A DNA stretch of 64,000 nucleotides from Lachnospiraceae bacterium (GTDB taxonomy: Bacteria; Bacillota; Clostridia; Lachnospirales; Lachnospiraceae), in NCBI GenBank assembly GCA_017467805.1, contig JAFUKJ010000041.1, positions 46,968 to 110,967 on the forward strand, in the 5' to 3' direction. This document shows, one piece after another, positions 53,838 to 63,149 of the stretch. Each line of letters opens with the position of its first letter. The stretch's first letter is position 1. Below the pieces are notes generated by a model. It searched no databases, was not told the DNA's origin, and saw only the letters and a program-made list of their open reading frames with translations. Position numbers and translations under genes: made by a program.

Positions 53838-54797
53838 ATGTCCAAGCCAAAATCAGGTATTGCAGAATACCGTAACTATTATCTTCCTTATGACTTTCCT
53901 GTACTGCTTTTATCAGGAGACCACTGGAAGATTTCTAACATTCCAAGCAAGAATCTGCACTTTCATAACTGTTTGGAAATAGGTATTTGTCACTCTGAAA
54001 GCGGTTATATGAAATTTAATGGTCGTCAGGAGCCGCTTTTCTTTAAAGAAGGCGACATTACCTGTGTACCGCGTAACATTCCGCATACTACCTATAGTTC
54101 GCCTGGAACCGAAAGCCATTGGTCTTACCTGTTTATAGACCCTAGCGAATTATTCCGTAATATAGCACCTAATTTTTCCAGAGGCTTTGATTTGTCTTTA
54201 TCTGCTTATACGGAGTACAAGCACATACTAAGCAGAGATGCCTACCCATTGGTATATCAGCTTACCACTACGATTATTCAGGAGTTAGAGGAGAAACGCC
54301 CTCATTATCAAATGAGTGCAACAGGACTTCTATTATCTTTATGTATAGAATTACATAGAATACAAAGCGAGGGTGGTCAGGAAGCTACGCTTACTGACCA
54401 GCCACCTGACAATGCCATGGTATTGTCGCCCGTTTTGGACTACATCGAGGATAATTTTGCACAACAGTTTGACATCAATTACCTTGCTGATATTTGCAGA
54501 CTTAGTCCAACTCATTTCAGAAGGCTTTTCCACTCTATTATGGGAACCAGTCCTTTGGACTTTGTTAACAACACTCGTATTCACAAGGCTTGTAATTTAC
54601 TTCGAAGTACAGAATTTTCTATTTTGGAAATTTCAGAAATGGTTGGTTTCCGCTCCGTTTCAAGCTTCAACCGTCACTTTATGGACGTAATGCAGATTAC
54701 ACCTCGTAATTACAGAAACGAAACTCTCCTTACCAAGGAGAATCAGGAAAAGCTTTCCATTCTCGAATATAAGGGCTGGATGTATCCAGAGAAATAA
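53838..54797 (+). CDS. AraC family regulator of the rhamnogalacturonan locus
   Basis: A 319-residue regulator. The N-terminal cupin-like ligand domain (about 20-150, HFHNCLEIGICHSESGYM) is followed by a C-terminal AraC double HTH (about 205-300, INYLADICRLSPTHFRRLF and ILEISEMVGFRSVSSFNRHF). It is divergent from the ABC importer with direct repeats between. The ATG at 53838 follows GAGGGGG; an ATG 18 bases earlier contains that site. The likely ligand is a rhamnose- or galacturonate-containing sugar, by context only. Confidence 0.9.
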   Translation: MSKPKSGIAEYRNYYLPYDFPVLLLSGDHWKISNIPSKNLHFHNCLEIGICHSESGYMKFNGRQEPLFFKEGDITCVPRNIPHTTYSSPGTESHWSYLFIDPSELFRNIAPNFSRGFDLSLSAYTEYKHILSRDAYPLVYQLTTTIIQELEEKRPHYQMSATGLLLSLCIELHRIQSEGGQEATLTDQPPDNAMVLSPVLDYIEDNFAQQFDINYLADICRLSPTHFRRLFHSIMGTSPLDFVNNTRIHKACNLLRSTEFSILEISEMVGFRSVSSFNRHFMDVMQITPRNYRNETLLTKENQEKLSILEYKGWMYPEK

Positions 54798-54823
54798 AAA
54801 ATGCGCTTACGCGCATTTTTTAT
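54796..54823. terminator. Bidirectional terminator
   Basis: AAAAATGCGC/GCGCATTTTT forms a perfect stem between the AraC gene and the convergent esterase gene. Confidence 0.88.
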
Positions 54824-55680
54824 TTCTCCATATATGTGTACTTAATCCAATTCTTACAAAGTAACATCCACTGTTCACACTGTGGGTCAATTTCCTTAAG
54901 GGATGGCATTGCAGTAAGCATATTTGCAAGTCCATAGCCATGCCCTCCTCTTGGGAATACATGATATTCAAGACTAACACCTGCCTTACGAAGTGCCATT
55001 GCAAAAAACAGTGAATTTTCAAGCGGTACTGCACCGTCCTCAAAGGTATGCCACATGAACACAGGTGGAACCTTATCAGTTACCTGATTCTCAAGGCTAA
55101 GCTTTGCTTCAAGCTCAGCACCATTTAATCCTGTTGCGTCATCACCATTCTTCGCCTTGCTGCCCATTACATTCTCAAAGGAACCTCTATGTGCAAACTC
55201 GCCTGCTGTGATAACAGGATACGCAAGAATCAAACCATTCGGCTGATACATCTCCTTCGCCATTCCCATCTGCTTCTCAAGCCATTCCTCATGCCAGTAG
55301 CAGCCAAGACTAGCTACCAAATGGCCGCCTGCTGAGAATCCCGCTACAATAATCTGGTCTGCCACAATATTAAACTCCTCTGCATGCTCTCTTAGGTATG
55401 CTACCGAAGCAGCTACCTCCTTCAAATGCTGTGGGAACTCAACACCATGCTCTGCAATATCATACCAAAGCACCGCTGTCTGACAGCCTACTGCAAGAAA
55501 CTCCAGTGCAATCGGGTCAGCCTCTCTTGGTGATACATGTCCATATCCGCCGCCTGGACACACCAGCACCATCGGTCTTTTCTCCATTACCATGGTTCCA
55601 GGATAACTATCCTGAAGATAAATATTTAATTTTGCCTGTACCGTTCCTGGTACATCAAGCTTCCATGTTTCAAATCTCAT
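54820..55680 (-). CDS. Alpha/beta hydrolase, acetylesterase-like
   Basis: A 286-residue esterase. The oxyanion-hole segment VCPGGGYGHVSPREADP (about residues 40-56), nucleophile GFSAGGH (about 113-119) and final Asp/His (FEDGAVPL and RGGHGYG) are all present. It resembles acetyl-xylan or sugar-acetyl esterases of the BD-FAE/COG0657 type. It lacks a signal peptide, so it would deacetylate imported oligosaccharides. AAGGAG precedes the ATG. Confidence 0.87.
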   Translation of the reverse strand: MRFETWKLDVPGTVQAKLNIYLQDSYPGTMVMEKRPMVLVCPGGGYGHVSPREADPIALEFLAVGCQTAVLWYDIAEHGVEFPQHLKEVAASVAYLREHAEEFNIVADQIIVAGFSAGGHLVASLGCYWHEEWLEKQMGMAKEMYQPNGLILAYPVITAGEFAHRGSFENVMGSKAKNGDDATGLNGAELEAKLSLENQVTDKVPPVFMWHTFEDGAVPLENSLFFAMALRKAGVSLEYHVFPRGGHGYGLANMLTAMPSLKEIDPQCEQWMLLCKNWIKYTYMEK

Positions 55681-55701
55681 TTCAAACTCCTTGTCCTTCT
55701 T

Positions 55702-57825
55702 TTATTCCGCAGACTCAACTACATGCCAAGACGCCTTATCTCTAGTGTCGCCATCAATCAGATACTTAACATATGGAGTATCACCTGTCCTATAATACTC
55801 AAAAATCCGTTCCCTTTGTTCATTTATATCAATTTCATCAAAGGTTCTTCCATAATTATTATAATTACCATTGACAGCCTTAATTACAGTCGCTTGAAAC
55901 TCCTGATGTGACACTGGTGCTTCATTAACCAGCATTCCATCTTCATGCATCTGGTTTGCCTCTTTTACAAATAGAATCGGACTTGATATTTCGTCTATTC
56001 CTATTGCCTTTCTATCCGCCTCATATCTGTCATAGTACATATAATTGCTACCATGATCAGCGGTTATGATAATTGTTGCATTATCATAAATATTATTTGC
56101 CTTCATCTCTTCAATATATGCATATACAATTTTCAAAGAAGCAATCGCCTCATCTACTACATCTGCTTCTCCCAAGGTAACATCTCTTGTAATCTCATAC
56201 GGTGCATGAACTCCTGTTAAATGATAAAACGAAAAGGCGCCATCATATTCTTTAGACATATCCAAACTCAAGCCAGCTTGCCTTATCTCATCATAAAACT
56301 CTACATTGTATCTTTCTAAGAAATAAAAACAATTATTATCTTCCAGCATTCTGTTGAAATCACTTGATGCATATCCATAATATTCCTTTGCAATAAATGG
56401 TGCCATCTTATATCTGGACGCATCTGACGTCATTTCTATTGTTTTCCAAAACTTACACTTGGATGTCTCTGGCAAATAATTAGACATTTTCTGCAGAGCA
56501 GCTTCACCCAAATTCATCTTTTCCGTATACATGCTTATCTTATAATTGCTATCTTCAATATCCTGTAAGAAAGAGCTTTCCGCAAACGCATAATTAATAT
56601 ACTCTTCTTCTGTCATATCAGGAATCCAGTCAATTCCTGTTAGCAAATACGGTACTGACATCTGTGTAAAGGCATATCTGCTCGTTGTATTAGGATAATA
56701 AGTAAAATCCTTTAAAGGCTCTAATAACTTTTCATCCTGTTCTAACGCAGCATTCAAAATCTGATTATCATACCAATCCAAAACAAAAACCACTACATTA
56801 TTTTCCGAATGCAGCTGCGTCCATCCTGTCTTTGTTACCTTATTATCTCCTGCAGAAGCTTCAAAATCCGTCGTCAAAAGTAAAATCACGAAAGACGCAA
56901 TCTGAATCAAACAAACATATACACTTGCATACTTAACTATTTTTCTCCATATTGCTTCTTTCCTTATCAGCAAAAAAGCAAGTACAGCTATGATACCGCC
57001 CCAGATTACTAAATTGATTCCTTTTATATACCATACCCATGTCTGTATCGTACCATCCATTGCAGTCATTTTTCCATTCAACAGCATACCCTGTATATAA
57101 CCAAGTATACTTACTGAGAAAATGATTAACGTATAATACTTTATTTGTGTTTTTGAAAGCAGATAAATACCCAAAAAGCCGCAAAAAGCAAAAACAATCA
57201 AGCTTCCCACAAACGATATATACAAGAAATCTGTGTACTTAAAAAGGAACTCACTCAAATTGGTAATTACCATCTCATTTGGCATATAAAATACAACTGT
57301 AACAACATACAGTGTAATCGCACAAATATATGGCATTCCAATCTTTTTTATATCGTTTTTCTTACAATAAGTGCCTTCCTTCCCAAAGACAAGCATAGCT
57401 ATGGCTGCAACGGCTCCTACCACAATACTAATCACATAGGATATATTGCTTATGATACCTTCCAGAAAATAAATACCACTAAGGCATATAAACTCTACTG
57501 ACAGCATCTTTTCCATAAATGCATATAGATTTTTTCTAAAAATCAGCTTCAACAGAATAGGTGCAACAACAGCTATAACAATATACGGTACTCCATAATG
57601 CAAAAACGTCCCAAGGACAATCTCATCAAAACTCTCTACAAGCCTCCAGACTCCCTCTCCCGACAGTATTTTCACAAAGCACATCACACCGCAGTAATTC
57701 AAGAGATAAAACAGACTTACTTTCCCCATTCTATAAATAGAATATTTCTCTTTTCGCAATTGAATCAGCATTGATATAATTGTCGGTACTGTGCATAATA
57801 CCAAAATACTAATCGCTATTTCCAT
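55702..57825 (-). CDS. Polytopic membrane protein with sulfatase/phosphatase-fold domain
   Basis: A 707-residue protein with about 11-12 membrane helices (to residue ~320) and a C-terminal alkaline-phosphatase-superfamily domain. The domain opens NNVVVFVLDWYD, and TIIITADHGSNYMYYDRYE carries the metal-binding Asp/His. The expected nucleophile position falls near NTTSRYAFTQMSVPYLLTG. The family transfers or hydrolyses phospho-groups on surface glycans or lipids. Its place inside the sugar locus looks incidental. AAGGTG precedes the ATG. Confidence 0.8.
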   Translation of the reverse strand: MEIAISILVLCTVPTIISMLIQLRKEKYSIYRMGKVSLFYLLNYCGVMCFVKILSGEGVWRLVESFDEIVLGTFLHYGVPYIVIAVVAPILLKLIFRKNLYAFMEKMLSVEFICLSGIYFLEGIISNISYVISIVVGAVAAIAMLVFGKEGTYCKKNDIKKIGMPYICAITLYVVTVVFYMPNEMVITNLSEFLFKYTDFLYISFVGSLIVFAFCGFLGIYLLSKTQIKYYTLIIFSVSILGYIQGMLLNGKMTAMDGTIQTWVWYIKGINLVIWGGIIAVLAFLLIRKEAIWRKIVKYASVYVCLIQIASFVILLLTTDFEASAGDNKVTKTGWTQLHSENNVVVFVLDWYDNQILNAALEQDEKLLEPLKDFTYYPNTTSRYAFTQMSVPYLLTGIDWIPDMTEEEYINYAFAESSFLQDIEDSNYKISMYTEKMNLGEAALQKMSNYLPETSKCKFWKTIEMTSDASRYKMAPFIAKEYYGYASSDFNRMLEDNNCFYFLERYNVEFYDEIRQAGLSLDMSKEYDGAFSFYHLTGVHAPYEITRDVTLGEADVVDEAIASLKIVYAYIEEMKANNIYDNATIIITADHGSNYMYYDRYEADRKAIGIDEISSPILFVKEANQMHEDGMLVNEAPVSHQEFQATVIKAVNGNYNNYGRTFDEIDINEQRERIFEYYRTGDTPYVKYLIDGDTRDKASWHVVESAE

Positions 57826-57836
57826 TAGTTCACACC

Positions 57837-58148
57837 TTAATCCAAATGGAATACATTCTGTAAATCAATGCTGACAGGGCTGTTGTCAGGATTAGTCTCC
57901 ATGATGTCCGCCATATAGTCCCACCACTTACGATTAATAGCAGTATCTGCGCCCTTTGCCCACAGCTCCTCATTCTCAATCTCGATATAGCCAAACAAAG
58001 TCAATGTCTCTTTATCAAGAAAAATAGTATAATTCTTTCCGCCATGCTCATGAATCATATCTGCCATCTCAGGCCACAAGAGATTATGACGTCTCTCATA
58101 CTCCTCTTCCTGTCCTGGAAATAATTTCATCTTAAAACCCTTAATCAT
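57837..58148 (-). CDS. rhaM: L-rhamnose mutarotase
   Basis: A 103-residue mutarotase that interconverts alpha- and beta-L-rhamnose. It opens MIKGFKMKLFPGQEEEYERRHN and has conserved YTIFLD, WWDYMADIM and PVSIDLQNVFHLD. AGGAGG lies 8 bases before the ATG at 58148; an upstream in-frame ATG at 58169 was rejected. Its presence supports rhamnose release from the locus above. No rhaA/B/D genes are in the window. Confidence 0.92.
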   Translation of the reverse strand: MIKGFKMKLFPGQEEEYERRHNLLWPEMADMIHEHGGKNYTIFLDKETLTLFGYIEIENEELWAKGADTAINRKWWDYMADIMETNPDNSPVSIDLQNVFHLD

Positions 58149-58176
58149 ATATATATCCTCCTTGTACATATAGTTT

Positions 58177-59250
58177 CTACCAGAAAAGAACCTGCTTATC
58201 CTTCTGTGCTATTGCAATGTATGTCTTACCCTCATTTAACTGAATCTCATTACCAAAATCATCATAATATCTGGTTGGCTCATAATCAGAAGTCTTCTGC
58301 CATGTGATATGAATTGCCTTACCCTTTGTAAAATAATAGCCATCCTCTGTTGTATCATGCATCTGGAAATACAGATAACCATTCTGGTCTAACTGACACC
58401 ACTTTGTATTCTGTACAATAACATTAGCAAAAGTCAATGGCTGTCCATTCTCACCATCTGTCTGTAATTCACCATGAATAGACTTATAGTATAAACCATC
58501 TGCAGCATTGTAAACCAAAGAGCTCTTGGTATATCTGAATACCTGCGACAAATCAATGGCATTGGCAGTAGCTGCTGCCGCACCATACTGTTCTAATGTA
58601 TTCACACCCTCAGCAAACTTAAAATGCTGTTCATTATAATACTCAGGTCTAAGTCCGATAGAATAACCAAGCGACTGTGCTGCTCCTACAATGCCTGCTG
58701 CACTGGTATAAGCATTATGTGGTGCCTTACGGTCTGTTGTTCTGTAAAAGGCTGATGAACCAACTGCTCCACCGCCAACACCGTACTGTGCCGAGCCTGA
58801 CAGATTATTAATATCCTCTGCCATGATTCTGTCCTTCATATACACAACTCCACCAAAATGAATCAGAATCGGGTCCCACTCAGTAGCTACAGGTATGTAA
58901 TAAGCTCTACAGCTTCTGATATTTCCTATCTTGGTAAGATTCTGCCAATCATCAATAATTGCCAGCTGTCTGGAAATGCCGCCCTCCTCCATAATCTCAT
59001 AAAGAACCTTGGCATGACTGATACCATAAGACGGCTGAGCATTCTTATCTGTCGGCATCATAACAGCAATAGGTCTAAAAAGAGCCTGCTGTACAGTAAC
59101 CCACTCATTCGTATAGACACTTCGAATCATCTGGACTTCCTCTGCCTGTGCTGTTGAACTCTGATTCAACGCTCCTGCCACGACAGTTACTGTCAAAAGT
59201 CCCATTGCAAGAAGCTGACGCCCTGCCTTTAATAGCTTTCTTCTCATCAT
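58177..59250 (-). CDS. Secreted DUF3048 (YerB-like) protein
   Basis: A 357-residue exported protein. The signal peptide (about 1-32, ending AQA) has no lipobox Cys. The DUF3048 domain has RPIAVMMPTDKNAQPSYGI and EGGISRQLAIIDDW, with the second half matching the C-terminal DUF3048 repeat (KAPHNAYTSAAGI). The role is unknown; such proteins are wall-associated. The start follows GGGAG. Confidence 0.85.
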   Translation of the reverse strand: MMRRKLLKAGRQLLAMGLLTVTVVAGALNQSSTAQAEEVQMIRSVYTNEWVTVQQALFRPIAVMMPTDKNAQPSYGISHAKVLYEIMEEGGISRQLAIIDDWQNLTKIGNIRSCRAYYIPVATEWDPILIHFGGVVYMKDRIMAEDINNLSGSAQYGVGGGAVGSSAFYRTTDRKAPHNAYTSAAGIVGAAQSLGYSIGLRPEYYNEQHFKFAEGVNTLEQYGAAAATANAIDLSQVFRYTKSSLVYNAADGLYYKSIHGELQTDGENGQPLTFANVIVQNTKWCQLDQNGYLYFQMHDTTEDGYYFTKGKAIHITWQKTSDYEPTRYYDDFGNEIQLNEGKTYIAIAQKDKQVLFW

Positions 59251-59376
59251 ATTTCTTCTCCCTTTCCCCATAGTTCGTCCTCTTGAACGTTTACATAATC
59301 ATTTTACTCTATGAATACATTTTGTGCAATCAACAATCAAATCAATTCCACATCAATATTAATTGAAAACAACCCT

Positions 59377-61278
59377 TTATCTTGTAAAGGTTATTCTCGC
59401 CTTCGCCACAGGTTTCTTATGCTCCTGACCATGCTCCTCCTTATACTGCGCAATCATTTCCATAAAATCCCTGCCATACTTCTCATACTTCGCCTGTGCC
59501 ACACCATTAATAGACAGCATCTCATCTCTTGTCACAGGAAGATACATACTCATCTCCTGTAAAGTCTTATCCGTAAATACCACATATGCAGGTACACCCA
59601 TTCGTCTTGCAGTTTCATTTCTAAGCTGTCGCAAGCTTTCATACAAAGCAGGATTATCCGAAGCTGCTCTCGTACCGCCAAGCCTTCTGTTCGTCTGCTT
59701 CAGGCTGACTCTCGGCTGCATCACTTCTTTCTCCTTTGGAAGCTTCATCAGTACCTGCTCACCCTTTACCGTAATTTCATAAGAGTGTTCTGTCAGCTTT
59801 AAAACAGCATACATATCATCCGTTTGCGTCAGATAATATTCAGCTATCAGATGCTTTATAATCTGCTTTAATCTATCTGCACTTATATCTCTTGCCGCAC
59901 CATAATAGCTATTATACTGCAAACGATACTTTAATATCTTCTCACTCTGACTACCACGCAGAGTATCCATAATCACCGTCATGCCAAACTTCTCTCTGCA
60001 CTCCTCCACACAGCCCAGAATCAGCCTTGCATACTTTGATACATCCGTTTCCTCATAATTCTTCAGGCAGTTACTACAGTTACCGCAGTACCCGTTTGTT
60101 TTCTCCCCAAAATAACCAAGCATATAGCTTCTTAAGCATTCACTTGTATAGCAGTAATTTGTCATCTTGCGAAGCCGCTCTTTGTCCTTCTCTATGACCG
60201 CTAAAAGCTCCACCTCACTTAATTCCTCATTCTCACGATTATTTTCAATAAAGAACTGATTCGTTCTAACATCCTGCGCGCTAAAAAGCAGAATACACTC
60301 AGCCTCACCGCCATCTCTTCCTGCTCTGCCCGCCTCCTGATAATAGCTTTCCATATTCTTTGGCATATTGTAATGAATCACAAATCTAACATCTGATTTA
60401 TCAATTCCCATACCAAAGGCATTGGTTGCCACCATCAGCTTCTTTCTGTCATATATAAAATCATCCTGATTATCTCTTCTCTCATCATCAGGCATTCCTG
60501 CATGATATTTGGCGACAGAAAATCCCCTGTCATCAAGGAACTCATAGACCTCCTCTACAAGCTTTCTTGTAATACAGTAAATGACACCATTCTCTCCCTC
60601 ATGCTCTCTAAGAATCCCCAGCAGCTCACTCTGTTTGTCTTTTCCCGTTCTTACCTCAAAGGACAAATTCTTTCTATCAAAGCCTGTTGTTACAAGCTTT
60701 GGATTACGAAGCTCAAGAATTCTGATAACGTCTTCCTTCACCGCCTGCGTTGCCGTCGCCGTAAATGCACCAAGCACAGGGCGTCTTGGAAGCCGCTTCA
60801 CAAACTCCACAATCTTAAGATAGCTTGGTCTAAAGTCCTGCCCCCATTGAGACACACAATGTACCTCGTCCACAGCCACAAAGGATATATTCGCATTCAT
60901 TGCAAAGCTCATAAACGAATCCGTCAAAAGCCGCTCAGGTGCCACATAAATAATCTTATATTTTCCAGTCTTAGCAAACTCCAATGCCTTAAAATACTGC
61001 CCCTGTGTCAATGAGCTATTCAAATATGCAGCATAGACTCCTGCCTGATTCAGTGCCGCCACCTGGTCCTTCATAAGACTAATCAGTGGTGAAATTACCA
61101 ATGTAATCCCGTCAAATATCAGCGCAGGTATCTGATAACACAGTGACTTTCCTGCTCCTGTTGGCATAATTCCAAAGGCATCCTGTCCCGCCAGCAGTGT
61201 GTCTATCAGCTCCTCCTGTCCCTCTCTAAAGGTATCATATCCATAATATCGCTTTAATACTTCATACTTTTTCTTCAT
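59377..61278 (-). CDS. recQ: ATP-dependent DNA helicase RecQ
   Basis: A 633-residue RecQ helicase. It has Walker A PTGAGKSLCYQ (about residues 38-48), DEVH box VDEVHCVSQWGQDFRPSY, and the RecQ-C zinc cysteines (CYTSECLRSY and YCGNCSNC, about residues 375-405). Winged-helix and HRDC domains follow at the C-terminus. It unwinds DNA during recombination repair. Length and order of domains are standard. Confidence 0.95.
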   Translation of the reverse strand: MKKKYEVLKRYYGYDTFREGQEELIDTLLAGQDAFGIMPTGAGKSLCYQIPALIFDGITLVISPLISLMKDQVAALNQAGVYAAYLNSSLTQGQYFKALEFAKTGKYKIIYVAPERLLTDSFMSFAMNANISFVAVDEVHCVSQWGQDFRPSYLKIVEFVKRLPRRPVLGAFTATATQAVKEDVIRILELRNPKLVTTGFDRKNLSFEVRTGKDKQSELLGILREHEGENGVIYCITRKLVEEVYEFLDDRGFSVAKYHAGMPDDERRDNQDDFIYDRKKLMVATNAFGMGIDKSDVRFVIHYNMPKNMESYYQEAGRAGRDGGEAECILLFSAQDVRTNQFFIENNRENEELSEVELLAVIEKDKERLRKMTNYCYTSECLRSYMLGYFGEKTNGYCGNCSNCLKNYEETDVSKYARLILGCVEECREKFGMTVIMDTLRGSQSEKILKYRLQYNSYYGAARDISADRLKQIIKHLIAEYYLTQTDDMYAVLKLTEHSYEITVKGEQVLMKLPKEKEVMQPRVSLKQTNRRLGGTRAASDNPALYESLRQLRNETARRMGVPAYVVFTDKTLQEMSMYLPVTRDEMLSINGVAQAKYEKYGRDFMEMIAQYKEEHGQEHKKPVAKARITFTR

Positions 61279-61286
61279 ATTACCTC

Positions 61287-61314
61287 AAAAACGGGTGGTC
61301 CAAACGACCACCCG
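61287..61314 (-). terminator. Terminator after the receiver-domain gene
   Basis: GCGGGTGGTC/GACCACCCG with a 5-base loop, followed by TTTTTG on the minus strand, just before recQ. Confidence 0.88.
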
Positions 61315-61322
61315 CATCACTC

Positions 61323-61739
61323 CTACTTCTCTTTCATCTTCTCTTTTCGCTTCTCAAACATATGGATAATGGACTCTACTCGTCTTCTGACCACATCCTC
61401 TTCGAAAGGCTTCTGTATATAATCAGCCACTTCATAATCATATGCCCGATAAATGTTCTCCTCTGTTGCATTAGAGCTAATCATAATCACAGGAACCGAC
61501 TTCAAGCCTTGCTTCTGCATAAAATCCAGAACTGTAAAGCCATCTCCCTCAGGCATCACAATATCCAACAGCATAGCTGCCATGTTCTCCTGATACTGCT
61601 CCAATGCCTCAATCGCTTCAACGCCATTCGAACACTCTATAATATCATATTCATCTTCAAATATACTCTTTAAAATGTAACGGTTAATATTCTTGTCATC
61701 AACTACTAAAACATGTTTCTTATCATTCATATTCCCCAT
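61323..61739 (-). CDS. Stand-alone response-regulator receiver
   Basis: A 138-residue receiver with no output domain. It shows the acidic pair in VLVVDDKN, phosphoacceptor Asp in MLLDIVMPEGDG (about residue 54) and conserved Lys in IQKPF, then a short basic Lys/Glu tail. It probably relays phosphate to a partner such as a chemotaxis or histidine-kinase pathway; no kinase is encoded nearby. AGGGGA precedes the ATG at 61739. Confidence 0.9.
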   Translation of the reverse strand: MGNMNDKKHVLVVDDKNINRYILKSIFEDEYDIIECSNGVEAIEALEQYQENMAAMLLDIVMPEGDGFTVLDFMQKQGLKSVPVIMISSNATEENIYRAYDYEVADYIQKPFEEDVVRRRVESIIHMFEKRKEKMKEK

Positions 61740-61823
61740 CGGCTCCCCTTCTAACTTAACATAATACCGATATCTATATTCTACATGAAAGTGCATATTT
61801 TGACAAGATTTGTTTATAATTTA

Positions 61824-62948
61824 TCATGAATCTTTATCCATCTTCAAATTTCGTTTCAAAAAGAATCCTCCAACAGGAACCTGTGTCCTTTCCTTTCTGA
61901 ATACCCAGTTTTTCTGAATTCTAAAGCTTATAAAGAACAGACATGTATCGACAACAGCCTTCACAACCGTGCTTAATAAGTTTGATGCCATCAGAATATC
62001 GGATAATAAATATACAAAAGTCGCTGATACTGTCATCTGACATGCACACAAAATATAATACTTGACCGCTGAATGCGCACCGCCCTGGCCAAATACCACC
62101 TTACGATTCATCTTATAATTAAAGAAGGATGAGCAGGCTCTTGCAAAGATAGTTGCCAGGAATACTACCGACGCCTGTGCAAACTGTAAGTGCGCAAGCA
62201 GCATACTTATCACAAAGTATAAGGATAAATCAATTACTGTCGACAAAATGGAATTCATAAAAAACTTAAGAATCATTCCATATATCTTAATGGAATCCTT
62301 AATTGGATTAAAATGAGAGCTTTCATTCTCATCTATGTAAATTGTTTTGATTGGTACCTCACAAATAGGTATCTCCATATTCTTTGTTTCAAGGAGCATA
62401 TTGGTCTCATATTCATAGCGTTCCCCTTTGATTTCCATCATTTCAGGGAGCTTTGCCATAGAAATCGCGCGCAAGCCTGTCTGTGTGTCCGACACCTTCA
62501 ATCCACACAAGGTTTTAAAAATGCCCTTAGTTATCCCATTTCCAAACTTACTTCTGGGCGGAACATCATCACCTTTGAAATTACGGCATCCAAGGACTAA
62601 ACTCTGTCGATTCTCCAACAGTGCCTTTCCACATGCATAAACATCATCGGGATGATGCTGATTATCCCCATCTACCGTAATAACCCCAAGCGAATTACGA
62701 CGATTCTCGATACAAAAAGCAAATGCTGTTTTTAACGCTCTACCTTTTCCTTTATTAACCTTATGATGGATCACTGTGCATCTTCCCGCCATTTCAAACG
62801 GTGCCTGATGATTCTCATCACTTCCGTCATTTACTACTATAATGTCATGAAAACCGCGTCCCCTTAAACCTTCCACTACCATTTTTAACTTATCATCAGG
62901 ATTATATGATGGCACAATAATTGTCAAATCCAATACTGCATCCTGCAT
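61824..62948 (-). CDS. GT2 glycosyltransferase fused to GtrA-like membrane domain
   Basis: A 374-residue protein. The N-terminal GT2 domain (about 1-225) has TIIVPSYNPDDKL, VDGDNQHHPDD (DxD-type metal site) and DTQTGLRAI, as in polyprenyl-phosphate glycosyltransferases. The C-terminal GtrA-like domain (about 235-355) has four membrane helices. It likely loads a sugar onto a lipid carrier for surface glycosylation. AAGGGGG precedes the ATG at 62948. Confidence 0.9.
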   Translation of the reverse strand: MQDAVLDLTIIVPSYNPDDKLKMVVEGLRGRGFHDIIVVNDGSDENHQAPFEMAGRCTVIHHKVNKGKGRALKTAFAFCIENRRNSLGVITVDGDNQHHPDDVYACGKALLENRQSLVLGCRNFKGDDVPPRSKFGNGITKGIFKTLCGLKVSDTQTGLRAISMAKLPEMMEIKGERYEYETNMLLETKNMEIPICEVPIKTIYIDENESSHFNPIKDSIKIYGMILKFFMNSILSTVIDLSLYFVISMLLAHLQFAQASVVFLATIFARACSSFFNYKMNRKVVFGQGGAHSAVKYYILCACQMTVSATFVYLLSDILMASNLLSTVVKAVVDTCLFFISFRIQKNWVFRKERTQVPVGGFFLKRNLKMDKDS

Positions 62949-63092
62949 TGCAATTCCCCCTTTATATCTACATTCCCCACACACAATAGCCTTTCAGGCC
63001 AAAACATTCTCATATATCAATTATGACAGAATTGTAGTGAATTGTCACGCAATTTGCTACAATTCCTCAAATATTATATCGCCATTTTAAGG

Positions 63093-63143
63093 AAAAAAAT
63101 AACCCCTGCGTGATTTCATTTTTAAATTACTCACACACAAGGG
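63093..63143 (-). terminator. Terminator after the edge gene
   Basis: ACCCTTGTGTG and CGCAGGGGT pair with a few mismatches and are followed by TTATTTTTTT on the minus strand. Confidence 0.7.
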
Positions 63144-63149
63144 TATATT

